Source: JASJBU01 sp965372385 (GTDB lineage Bacteria > Pseudomonadota > Gammaproteobacteria > Chromatiales > Chromatiaceae). Taken from it: a DNA stretch of 22,381 nucleotides. The translations under genes and the position numbers were made by a program. The stretch covers positions 1 to 22,381 of the forward strand of contig CBDVCD010000023.1 of assembly GCA_965372385.1 (NCBI GenBank). The letters run 5' to 3'. This document shows positions 15,808 through 22,381 of this stretch, piece by piece. Every line of letters begins with the position of its first letter. The stretch's first letter is position 1. The notes under the pieces were generated by a model that was not told where the DNA came from, made no database searches, and was given only the letters and a program-made list of their open reading frames with translations.

Positions 15808-18800
15808 TGACAGGACGCCGTCTCTCCCGTCGCTCCTGCAGGCCCTGCAGCAGATCCCACAGCACGGGAACGATAAACAAGGTCAACAGGGTGGCGGTGG
15901 CCAGTCCGGTGACGAAGGTGGAGGCCATGGTGCCCCAGACCAGCGAGTAGCTGGGAAAGCCTACCGCCATGGGTAGCAGGCCCAGGGTGGTGGTAAGGGT
16001 GGTGAGGAGAATCGGGCGCAGGCGGATACGCACACCCTCTCTGATCGCCTCGCCTCGTGACAGACCTTCACGATAGCGCCGATTGATGAAGTCGATCAGC
16101 ACCAGGGCGTCGTTCACCACCACGCCGGCCACACCAATCACCGCGATAAAGCTGTTCACGGTAAACAAGGACTGGGTCAGCAGCTTGCCGAACACCACGC
16201 CAATTAGAGCAAACACAATAGCGGAGAGGATGATAAACGGCTGCAGGTAGGACTGGAACTGGGTGGCGAGAATCACATACATCACCAACACCGCGATGAT
16301 GAAGGCATAGGCCAGCGATTCGAATGAACGCTGGGTATCCTCATGTTCACCACCGAAGGTCACGGTGGCGCCGGGGTAGTGCTCACGGATAGTTGCATAA
16401 TACGCCTTCACCGCATTCACCACCGCCGGGGTCGAGGTGGGTGCCCCCGCCTTGATGTTGGCCTTCAGGCTGATCGCCCTTTGGCCCTGGTAGCGGTTGA
16501 TCTCCCCCGGTTCGTTGTAGGTGCGTACCCGCACCAGATCGGCGAGATGGATCGGCCGATCGGCGTGCTCGATCACCGGCACGTAGAGGGCGTTCTCCGG
16601 CTCCTTCAGGCTCGCGGGATCGATATAGAGCTTCAGATCCACCTCCTCGTCGATATGGCGGTATTTCCCCACATAGCGACCATCCAGCACGCTGGCGGCG
16701 AGCCGGGTCACCTGGGCGTTGTCCAGACCGTACTCCGCCACCCGCTCCTGCATCACCTGCAGACGGAAGACCCGTTTCGGCAACCCCCGGTCATCCGCCA
16801 GATCCACCAGATTGGGACCGATCTTCGGCTCCTGTCGCATGAAGCTCAGCAACGCCTCCGCCAAACCGGATACCGCCTCCACATTGGCCCCCACCACCCG
16901 CACGTTGATGTCCTTGCCGCTGGGTGGACCGTCATTCTGCGGGTGGATATGCAGGCGATAGCCGTCCTTTTCAAACAGCGGTTTGAGCTTCTCTCGCATC
17001 CGATCAAGATGGTCCAGCGGATCTTCGAAGCTCTGCTCATCCGCCGAGGGCATGGTCACCATCACCGAGCCATGGTTGTTGCCATACACTGGTTCGTAGT
17101 CTTCATTGAAGTACATGCCGGCAAAACCTGAGGCCGATTTGGCCATGCCCGGTCCATCCTTCATCACCTCCCGCGCGATCTGCTTGACTCGTTCATTGAC
17201 CTGCTGGATCGGTGTGCTGCTCGGCCCCACCAGGTCCACATAGTAGAGCTTGTAGTCATCGGGAAAGAACTGAATGCGGATCAGCGGCACCTTGCCGCTG
17301 GCGGAGAGCCCCAGGATCACGATTGCAACGCCAAACAGCAGGCTCACGGTCAGCACCGAGGTAAAGCGAAAGCGCATGGTCAGTGCCAGCAGGCGGCTGG
17401 TAACGCGGCGCATCAACCGCATCAGCAGATTGTCCTGACTCACCCGGGAAGCCGTCTTTACCAACCTCGGGCCAAAGTCGAGATAGTGAATCGGCAGAAT
17501 CAGCAGGCACTCCACCAGGGAGGCGACGATAGCGAAGGTCACTGCCTTGGGTATCAGGGCGAAAAACTGCCCGATGGCACCGGTCATGATCAGCATCGGC
17601 AGAAAGGCCGCCACCGTGGTCATGGTGGCGGAGACCACCGGCAGCGCCACCTCGGCGGTACCCTTGATGATCGCCTCCCGGACCGGCCTGCCCTCCTGCA
17701 CATGGCGGTAGATGTTCTCGGTCACCACGATGGCGTCATCCACGATGATGCCGGTAACCAGCACGAAGGAGAAGAGGGTGATCTCGTTCAGGCTGTTGCC
17801 GGTCAGATACATGATCAGCATGGTGATCATGAAGGAGAAGGGGATACCGATGGTGACCAACCCGGCATTGCGGAAGCCCACGAAGTACCAGATGATCAGG
17901 GAGACCAGGAAGATACCCACCAGCATGTTCATGCCCAGGGTGTAGAGGCCATCCTCGATATAGACCGTGGAGTCCTGAGTCAGCACCAGCTCCACCCCTC
18001 GGGTCTGCAGCAGGGGGCGAAACTCCTCCACCACCGCCATCACCTGGTCGCGAATCTCCATCGCATTACCCCTGTCCGACTTGATGATCTTCAGCCCCAG
18101 GGAGGGCCTGCCATTCACCGAGGAGATCACCACTGAATCACGATAGCCCATGCCGCCGCGGCTGCTCAGGTCCTTCACCCGCACCAGACTGCCATCCGCA
18201 TCGCTGCGTACCACGGTGGAGAACACCTGCTCCAGGCTCTGATAGCGCTCGTCCACCTTGACCAGAAATTCGCCGCTGCGGTTACTGAACTTGCCAGCGG
18301 GAATGGAGACATTGGCCCCACTCAGTGCTTGGGAGACCGCATCGAAGCTGACCCCGAGGGTTCGCAGCTTGCGCGGATCGAGATAGACATGGAACTCCTG
18401 GGTTTCTTCGCCGGAGAGCTGCACCTCGGTCACGCCGGGCAGACGCAACAGGCGGCTCTTCATCTCCTCCGCCATCAGGGCCAGGGCCCGGTTCTCCCGC
18501 TCGCCCACCAGATTGACCATGATCACCGGCAGCCAGTCCTGCACCTTGGCCAACAGCAGCTTGGGGGGATCGACTCCCTCGGGCAGCTCGTTGATGATAT
18601 TCAAGACCTCGAAGCGCACCTCGTTGTAGAGGGCGTCATAGTCGGTATCGTCGACGAACTTCAGACGGATATGGGAGCGACCGCTGAAGGAGGTGGAGTT
18701 GATCCACTCCACCTCCTCTACCGACTCCAGCGCCTCTTCGATCTTGCGGGTGATCAGACTCTCTACTTCCGCCGGCGAGGCCCCCGGGTAGACCGTGGAG

Positions 18801-18943
18801 ATGATCACCTCACCGAAACTGAAATTGGGATAGCGCTCCGCCGGCAATGAGAACAGCGAGATGAAGCCCACCACCATGAGTACCACGAACATCAGGTTGT
18901 AGAAGACCCGCTGTTTGAGGGAAAAGGCGACCACCGCTTCCAT
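15794..18943 (-). CDS. RND-family efflux pump, inner membrane subunit (AcrB/HAE1-like)
   Basis: 1049 residues, the full RND length: one N-terminal helix (YNLMFVVLMVVGFISLFSLP), a large periplasmic loop, a first helix bundle, a second loop, and a C-terminal bundle, giving the usual twelve transmembrane helices. The proton-relay aspartates in TM4 are present as Asp402-Asp403 in GIIVDDAIVVTENI, and the repeat-related GVAGVVVNDALVLIDF occurs in the second half. RND pumps use the proton gradient to export lipophilic or amphiphilic compounds with an adaptor and an outer membrane channel. The adaptor gene lies six bases upstream; no TolC-like channel is encoded in the window. Its stop region overlaps the start of a radical SAM gene, implying that it exports the product made by this operon or protects against it. 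Confidence 0.95.
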   Translation of the reverse strand: MEAVVAFSLKQRVFYNLMFVVLMVVGFISLFSLPAERYPNFSFGEVIISTVYPGASPAEVESLITRKIEEALESVEEVEWINSTSFSGRSHIRLKFVDDTDYDALYNEVRFEVLNIINELPEGVDPPKLLLAKVQDWLPVIMVNLVGERENRALALMAEEMKSRLLRLPGVTEVQLSGEETQEFHVYLDPRKLRTLGVSFDAVSQALSGANVSIPAGKFSNRSGEFLVKVDERYQSLEQVFSTVVRSDADGSLVRVKDLSSRGGMGYRDSVVISSVNGRPSLGLKIIKSDRGNAMEIRDQVMAVVEEFRPLLQTRGVELVLTQDSTVYIEDGLYTLGMNMLVGIFLVSLIIWYFVGFRNAGLVTIGIPFSFMITMLIMYLTGNSLNEITLFSFVLVTGIIVDDAIVVTENIYRHVQEGRPVREAIIKGTAEVALPVVSATMTTVAAFLPMLIMTGAIGQFFALIPKAVTFAIVASLVECLLILPIHYLDFGPRLVKTASRVSQDNLLMRLMRRVTSRLLALTMRFRFTSVLTVSLLFGVAIVILGLSASGKVPLIRIQFFPDDYKLYYVDLVGPSSTPIQQVNERVKQIAREVMKDGPGMAKSASGFAGMYFNEDYEPVYGNNHGSVMVTMPSADEQSFEDPLDHLDRMREKLKPLFEKDGYRLHIHPQNDGPPSGKDINVRVVGANVEAVSGLAEALLSFMRQEPKIGPNLVDLADDRGLPKRVFRLQVMQERVAEYGLDNAQVTRLAASVLDGRYVGKYRHIDEEVDLKLYIDPASLKEPENALYVPVIEHADRPIHLADLVRVRTYNEPGEINRYQGQRAISLKANIKAGAPTSTPAVVNAVKAYYATIREHYPGATVTFGGEHEDTQRSFESLAYAFIIAVLVMYVILATQFQSYLQPFIILSAIVFALIGVVFGKLLTQSLFTVNSFIAVIGVAGVVVNDALVLIDFINRRYREGLSRGEAIREGVRIRLRPILLTTLTTTLGLLPMAVGFPSYSLVWGTMASTFVTGLATATLLTLFIVPVLWDLLQGLQERRERRRPVNESS

Positions 18944-18949
18944 GGTTCG

Positions 18950-19984
18950 CTACTCCTGGGTGAGTCGAAAGAGATCGCCCGGTTTGATCCGCGGGGAGAT
19001 CACCCGCACCCAGTCCCCCTCCATCAGTCTTGAGCGACCCAGGTAGACCACGCTGACCTCTTGTCCATCGGGACGTGTCAGCCAGTACTCCTCGTAGCGT
19101 TCGCTCACCGCCTTTGCCGGCAACAGCACCGCGCCGGAACGCATCGGGATATCCAGCTCCAGCTCGGCGCGCAGACCACCCCGCGGCTCGACCTCTCCAT
19201 CAGCGATCTCCAACTCCACATAGATCTTGCGGGAGGCCGCATCGAAGGCGGGGGAGACCCGCTCGATCCTGGCGGCCACCTGCAGATTCTGCTCCGGCAA
19301 TCGTAGAGAGAGGCTATCCATCCGGGCCTCCAGGGCCTGAAACTCCCCAGCGCTCAGGGCAAAGGGGATCAGCAGACGGGAGAAATCCCCCAGTTCCACC
19401 ACTGGCTCACCCGTATTGATCCACTGTCCCACCTCCACATGGCGTCTCACCACCCGCCAGCCCTCGGGGGCAACCACACACAAGCGACGTTTACGCTCCT
19501 GCAGGATCTCATGCTGAATCTTCAATGAGGTCAGTTGATTGAGGGTCTTATCCAGATTGTGTTGTGCCTCATCCAGCTGGCTCTCGGATGAACTGCTCTG
19601 TTTCAGCAGTTGACTGAAGCGTTTGACCTGCTTGCGGAAGTAGCGGGCGTCGACCCGCTGACTCGCCATCTCCGCCTGGTTGGCGCGAATCTCCAGATCG
19701 ATATAGGTGGGATCGAGACAGGCGAAAGGCTGGTCTGGGGAAATCACATCCCCCACATCCGCATTGACCTGGAGCACCTTACCGGACGCTTCGGCGGACA
19801 ACACCAGATGGGTGCGCGCGCGGGTAAAGCCGGAGAGGGTCTCGCGCTGCAGGGCGGCACGGGCCGCCGCCACGCCCTCCTCTGCCGGTGCAACCGCCAG
19901 CATGATGGGCGCATAGATCAGAGCGACCAGCAGGCCGATGAGCTGCCGCAGCGATCTACACTTTTTTCTTCTTCGGATATCCAT
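18950..19984 (-). CDS. RND efflux periplasmic adaptor (membrane fusion protein)
   Basis: 344 residues from the ATG at 19984, nine bases after GGAG; a TTG at 20002 is also in frame but its ribosome binding site would be too close. The N-terminus has basic residues (RRRKKCRSLRQ) then a hydrophobic segment (LIGLLVALIYAPIMLAVA), a signal peptide or anchor. Next come a lipoyl-type half (ASGKVLQVNADVGDVISPDQPFACLD), a coiled-coil hairpin rich in Gln, Glu and Leu (about residues 95-165), the second lipoyl half (VEVGQWINTGEPVVELGD), and beta-barrel strands. It bridges the RND pump to an outer membrane channel. It is the first gene of the minus-strand operon, so its upstream region (20003-20150) should hold the operon promoter. 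A decayed second copy of its 5' end lies at 21008-21239. Confidence 0.9.
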   Translation of the reverse strand: MDIRRRKKCRSLRQLIGLLVALIYAPIMLAVAPAEEGVAAARAALQRETLSGFTRARTHLVLSAEASGKVLQVNADVGDVISPDQPFACLDPTYIDLEIRANQAEMASQRVDARYFRKQVKRFSQLLKQSSSSESQLDEAQHNLDKTLNQLTSLKIQHEILQERKRRLCVVAPEGWRVVRRHVEVGQWINTGEPVVELGDFSRLLIPFALSAGEFQALEARMDSLSLRLPEQNLQVAARIERVSPAFDAASRKIYVELEIADGEVEPRGGLRAELELDIPMRSGAVLLPAKAVSERYEEYWLTRPDGQEVSVVYLGRSRLMEGDWVRVISPRIKPGDLFRLTQE

Positions 19985-20038
19985 CAGCAATGACTCCGCC
20001 AAGCCTCTGTCACACCCAACACAATGACCAATTTCACC
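19807..20038. repeat. Duplicated segment, intact copy (adaptor gene 5' end and leader)
   Basis: This stretch, covering about the first 58 adaptor codons plus about 55 bp upstream, recurs in the same orientation at 21008-21239, 1201 bp away. In the portion 19981-20038, mostly upstream of the adaptor start, the two copies are identical over 58 bases, while the coding part differs at many positions. The two copies flank the vapBC genes. Confidence 0.85.
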
Positions 20039-20162
20039 GGCCGGGTAAAGTATTGGATGTTACATAGAAATATCTGATCGCTGATCTTTTCTTGACCCTG
20101 GCTTTTTTCTTTCGTTCGAAGAAGAGGTCTTAAATAAAAGATTTCAGTCGCACTGATTGGGC

Positions 20163-20191
20163 TTGACAGTCACCGGGGCGAAGACTCTAAT
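20163..20191 (+). promoter_or_regulatory. Sigma-70-type promoter of vapBC
   Basis: TTGACA at 20163-20168 matches the -35 consensus perfectly and TCTAAT at 20186-20191 matches the -10 consensus at five of six positions, with an optimal 17-base spacer. Transcription would begin near 20197-20199, about 35 bases before the vapB ATG and inside the palindrome at 20190-20219. Confidence 0.7.
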
Positions 20192-20219
20192 GTGTATTAT
20201 ATATTACATTCATACACAT
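20190..20219. promoter_or_regulatory. Inverted repeat, probable VapB(C) operator
   Basis: ATGTGTAT (20190-20197) and ATACACAT (20212-20219) are perfect reverse complements separated by 14 AT-rich bases. The repeat overlaps the last bases of the -10 box and the predicted transcription start. Type II antitoxins usually repress their own operon by binding such palindromes, with toxin as co-repressor, so this is the likely autoregulatory site. Confidence 0.6.
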
Positions 20220-20231
20220 TCTGTGATCTCC

Positions 20232-20423
20232 ATGCGAACGAACATAGTGATTGACGATACCTTGATGGACGATGCCCTGAAATTGACCGGCCTCAAAACC
20301 AAACGTGAAGCCGTGGAATTAGGGCTCAAGACACTGATACGACTGAAAAAACAGGAAGAAATTCGGCGTTTCCGAGGCAAACTCCATTGGGAGGGCGACT
20401 TGGACGAGATGCGGAGCGATTGA
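20232..20423 (+). CDS. vapB: VapB-type antitoxin
   Basis: 63 residues starting at the ATG at 20232 (MRTNIVIDDTLMDDALKLTG). This is the ribbon-helix-helix-like N-terminus of the VapB family that pairs with PIN toxins (the DUF2191 type): a short strand RTNIVID, a helix DDALKLTG, then KTKREAVELGLKTLIRLKKQ. The C-terminal RFRGKLHWEGDLDEMRSD is the segment expected to wrap the toxin and block its active site. Longer in-frame starts upstream would run through the promoter and are rejected. The ribosome binding site is weak. The stop overlaps the toxin start by one base (TGATG). Base composition is visibly lower in GC than the flanking operon, as expected for a mobile toxin-antitoxin module. Confidence 0.85.
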   Translation: MRTNIVIDDTLMDDALKLTGLKTKREAVELGLKTLIRLKKQEEIRRFRGKLHWEGDLDEMRSD

Positions 20424-20824
20424 TGATCCTTGTGGATTCAAGCGTATGGATCGGCTACTTCAACGGCGACAGGAGCCCACAAACGAATAAGCTCGATGAG
20501 CTTCTCGGCCAGGAACCTGTAGCGCTTGGCGATTTGATCTTGACCGAAGTACTTCAAGGCTTTCGCATCGACAAGGATTACAAGGCCGCAAAAACACTGC
20601 TGACTTCTCTCACCGTATACGACCTCCTCGGTGAGAATATGGCTATCAAGAGCGCTGAGAATTTCCGCATGCTTCGAAAAAAAGGCATCACCATCCGAAA
20701 AACCGTGGATGTCATCATTGCCACCTTCTGTATAGAGAATGATTTCCAGTTACTTCATTCAGACAAAGACTTCGATCCTTTATCAATGCACCTCAACTTG
20801 CGCAGCATATTACCAAGCACATAA
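20423..20824 (+). CDS. vapC: VapC-type PIN-domain toxin ribonuclease
   Basis: 133 residues from the ATG at 20423. The PIN domain acidic residues are present: Asp in MILVDSSVWIGYF near residue 5, Glu in LILTEVLQGF near residue 42, Asp in KTVDVIIATFC near residue 96, and Asp in LLHSDKDFD near residue 114. PIN toxins cleave RNA (often tRNA) in a Mg-dependent way when freed from antitoxin. VIIATFCIENDFQLLHSDKDFD is typical of VapC. No frameshift or missing catalytic residue is seen, so the pair looks functional. It follows the antitoxin with a one-base overlap. Confidence 0.9.
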   Translation: MILVDSSVWIGYFNGDRSPQTNKLDELLGQEPVALGDLILTEVLQGFRIDKDYKAAKTLLTSLTVYDLLGENMAIKSAENFRMLRKKGITIRKTVDVIIATFCIENDFQLLHSDKDFDPLSMHLNLRSILPST

Positions 20825-20965
20825 CGGCCGTGCTCAGGATGGATACCTTCGATTGCTCAAACCAAAACACCATCTCGGCCAGAATGCTTGTCGGGCAATA
20901 AACATGTTAACTTGGACACCAGATACTTTCCTTGCACATTGAAAGACCTGATCCTGAGCCCTCCT

Positions 20966-21007
20966 TGACCCTGCGCCCTCCTGACCCTGCGCCCTCCTGC
21001 GCCCTCC
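20966..21007. repeat. Short tandem repeat, 16-bp unit
   Basis: The unit TGACCCTGCGCCCTCC occurs twice in a row (20966-20981 and 20982-20997) and is followed by a partial third copy TGCGCCCTCC (20998-21007); a degenerate TGAGCCCTCC precedes it at 20955-20964. It sits exactly at the edge of the duplicated adaptor segment, so it may have arisen with, or promoted, the rearrangement. Confidence 0.85.
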
Positions 21008-21239
21008 AGATGGGTGCGCGCCCGGGTAAAACCGGAGAGGGTCTCGCGTTGCAGGGCGGCAAGGGCCACCGCCGTGCCCTCCTCTGTCTCTCCTGCCACC
21101 AGCATGAAGGCGAATAGACCATTACGGCCAGCAGGCCGATGAGCTGCCGCAGCGATCTTCTCCGTCTTGTTCTTTGGATCTCCATCAGCAATGACTCCGC
21201 CAAGCCTCTGTCACACCCAACACAATGACCAATTTCACC
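21008..21239 (-). pseudogene. Decayed partial copy of the RND adaptor gene 5' end
   Basis: On the minus strand the ATG at 21185 begins MEIQRTRRRRSLRQLIGLL, closely matching the adaptor start MDIRRRKKCRSLRQLIGLL at 19984. After about 25 codons a one-base loss (CCTTCATG against CCCATCATG) shifts the frame; the adaptor sequence resumes in another frame as ALQRETLSGFTRARTHL and then ends abruptly at about 21008, at a tandem repeat. Only about 60 of 344 codons remain. The 58 bases at 21182-21239, mostly leader, are identical to the intact copy. It is either the stub of a tandem duplication or the relic of a paralogous pump operon. Confidence 0.85.
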
Positions 21240-21244
21240 AACCG

Positions 21245-21370
21245 GTCGAGGTTATCCATTATTTTTTCAATACCTTACTGTCAGAATGGAGCGGTCAACT
21301 GCGGTTTCTAGGATCATGGCCGGTTGGGACTCTCACCCACTGGAAAACGCCGCCTTGTCACGGTGCACAC
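21245..21370 (-). other. Possible 5' fragment of a group II intron
   Basis: Read on the minus strand, the segment starts GTGTGCACCGTGAC, matching the GUGYG 5' end of group II introns, and contains GGGTGAGAGTCCC (21326-21338), like the GGGTGAAAGTCCC found in domain I of many bacterial group II introns. It ends where the duplicated adaptor segment begins. No reverse transcriptase reading frame or domain V is present, so at most this is a short relic. The resemblance is from recall of typical introns and is tentative. Confidence 0.25.
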
Positions 21371-21695
21371 TCAACGCGAACATTGCCGCTATCGCAACGA
21401 AGGGTTGCGCACAAAATGAAAGACCCGGTTCTTTCGCTCGATCTAGTCAACGCAGAGACTCGAGTATCGTTGTCGGCAATAGGCAGATTCCACCACCAGC
21501 GCTTCCGAAAGATGATAAGTCGATCGGCTATGTCAGTCTGAGAAATCCCATTTCACTTGTGAAATTCGATTTCGATCAATCCAATCTAATGAATTTATTT
21601 ACTATTTTTAGCTTGATGATGGCCGTTCGGTGGACACTGAAATTTCACTGCAGTTAATTGATTACAACGTAAGCGATTGTAAAAACAGGAAATAT
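21371..21695. other. Intergenic region without a recognisable gene
   Basis: Short open frames on both strands carry no family motif and codon use does not look coding. The last ~150 bases become AT-rich, as expected for a promoter region ahead of the molybdoenzyme gene. I see no tRNA, terminator or repeat here. Confidence 0.5.
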
Positions 21696-21699
21696 TTTC

Positions 21700-21714
21700 T
21701 GGTATCGTTATTGC
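21700..21714 (+). promoter_or_regulatory. Candidate sigma-54 promoter for the molybdoenzyme operon
   Basis: TGG at 21700-21702 and TTGC at 21711-21714 give GG and GC doublets exactly ten bases apart, as in the -24/-12 promoter; the -24 element reads TGGTAT against consensus TGGCAC. Transcription would start near 21726, leaving a ~37-base leader before the ATG. No sigma-54 activator site was identified, so this remains a candidate. Confidence 0.35.
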
Positions 21715-21762
21715 TTAGGAATATATGGAGGAGTCATGTGAACTATAACGAGGAATACCATC

Positions 21763-22381
21763 ATGAAAGATATCTCCCGACGTAAATTTTTAAAGACTGC
21801 AATGGCTGCAGCAGGGGTCGTGGCGGCTAAAGATCTTTTGGCACTGGATCTCTTGCTCCCCGTCTTGGACCCCATGGGGGCTTATCCCTATAGAAGCTGG
21901 GAGGACTTCTATAAGGAGCAATGGACCTTTGACTACTTCGGCCGTATGGCGCACTCGGTAAACTGCACCGGTTCCTGTACCTGGAAGGCATATGTCAAGA
22001 ACAACGTCGTCTTCAAGGAGGAGCAGTTTGCGGATTATCCGGAGATCAACGACGTGCTGCCCGTCTACAACCCAAGGGGCTGCCAGAAGGGCGCCAACCA
22101 CAAGGAATATGTATACGGGCCCCAGCGGACCAAGTATCCCCTGATGCGGCAACCGGGCACCGCGCGCGGTGAAGGGAAGTGGATCAGAATCACCTGGGAT
22201 GAGGCCCTCAGCCACATCGCCAATAAGATAGTGGATACCATCGACACCCCATGGAGAGATCATACCGGTCCTGAGCACCCTTACAGCCCGGATGCGGTTA
22301 CCTTCTTTGCCGCCATCCCCGCCAAACACCATATTACCGTGGCGGGCGGTTTCCGCCTGGCCAACCTGATCGGTGGCGTGG
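21763..22381 (+). CDS. Tat-exported type II DMSO-reductase-family molybdoenzyme catalytic subunit (partial, N-terminal)
   Basis: 206 codons are present and the frame is still open at the right edge; full proteins of this family run to 900 residues or more. The N-terminus MKDISRRKFLKTAMAAAG is a twin-arginine signal, so the enzyme acts in the periplasm. An [4Fe-4S] (FS0) motif H64-x3-C68-x3-C72-x34-C107 has the same spacing as NarG of nitrate reductase, and PQRTKYPL plus WIRITWDEAL are standard family blocks. Members include NarG-type nitrate, selenate, chlorate/perchlorate reductases and dimethylsulfide or ethylbenzene dehydrogenases; the substrate cannot be chosen because the Mo-ligand region lies beyond the window. 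GAGGA upstream of the ATG serves as ribosome binding site. It has no visible link to the upstream biosynthetic locus. Confidence 0.9.
   Translation, partial: MKDISRRKFLKTAMAAAGVVAAKDLLALDLLLPVLDPMGAYPYRSWEDFYKEQWTFDYFGRMAHSVNCTGSCTWKAYVKNNVVFKEEQFADYPEINDVLPVYNPRGCQKGANHKEYVYGPQRTKYPLMRQPGTARGEGKWIRITWDEALSHIANKIVDTIDTPWRDHTGPEHPYSPDAVTFFAAIPAKHHITVAGGFRLANLIGGV

Noticed and set aside
21167..21657. Overlapping plus-strand open frames of about 120 codons
   Set aside because: They start inside the decayed adaptor copy, cross the possible intron relic, and show no conserved motif.
21655..21680. FNR/CRP-like half-site (TTGATTACAACGT) upstream of the molybdoenzyme
   Set aside because: Only one half matches the TTGAT-N4-ATCAA pattern; the second half is absent.
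1..22381. CRISPR arrays, tRNA or rRNA genes, insertion sequence transposases
   Set aside because: No regularly spaced repeats, cloverleaf-like sequence, rRNA signature or transposase motif was seen.

Overview
The window is GC-rich bacterial DNA with tightly packed genes, many joined by ATGA, GTGA or TGATG overlaps. The proteins (RND pump with periplasmic adaptor, NemA-like ene-reductase, VapBC, a Tat-exported NarG-type molybdoenzyme) point to a Gram-negative proteobacterium, most likely a gammaproteobacterium with anaerobic respiratory capacity. The genus cannot be fixed from the sequence alone.

Layout. (1) 1-2640, housekeeping or detoxification genes: the 5' end of a GNAT acetyltransferase, a class I methyltransferase, an Old Yellow Enzyme (NemA-like), and a stand-alone ThiE/TenI-like protein. 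(2) 2640-3003, a gene-poor gap with a double-hairpin element and an antisense, frameshifted remnant of a TrmO-type tRNA methyltransferase. (3) 3002-9141 (+), a tightly coupled operon: unknown protein, GH3-family amide synthetase, two B12-binding-type radical SAM proteins, two-domain GNAT-like protein. (4) 9138-9254 (-), a truncated flavodoxin-fold reductase remnant where the two operons meet. (5) 9325-19984 (-), a second long operon, transcribed in the order RND adaptor, RND pump, two more radical SAM proteins, AurF-like diiron oxygenase, hexapeptide-repeat acyltransferase-like protein, fatty acid desaturase, PAP2 phosphatase-like membrane protein, NTF2-like secreted protein. (6) 20157-20824, a vapBC toxin-antitoxin pair with a recognisable promoter and palindromic operator, inserted between the true 5' end of the adaptor gene and a decayed second copy of that 5' end (21008-21239). 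(7) 21240-21762, mostly non-coding, with a possible group II intron scrap and a candidate sigma-54 promoter. (8) 21763-end, the N-terminal part of a Tat-exported type II DMSO-reductase-family catalytic subunit with the NarG iron-sulfur spacing.

The most interesting content is regions 3 and 5 together: two convergent operons holding four cobalamin-type radical SAM enzymes, a GH3 adenylating amide synthetase, a membrane desaturase, an AurF-like N-oxygenase, acyltransferase-like proteins and an RND exporter. There is no polyketide synthase, NRPS or acyl carrier protein. This looks like a biosynthesis-and-export locus for a modified lipid or acyl-amide small molecule that I cannot match to a described pathway. 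The assignment of a product is inference; the gene content and coupling are visible in the sequence.
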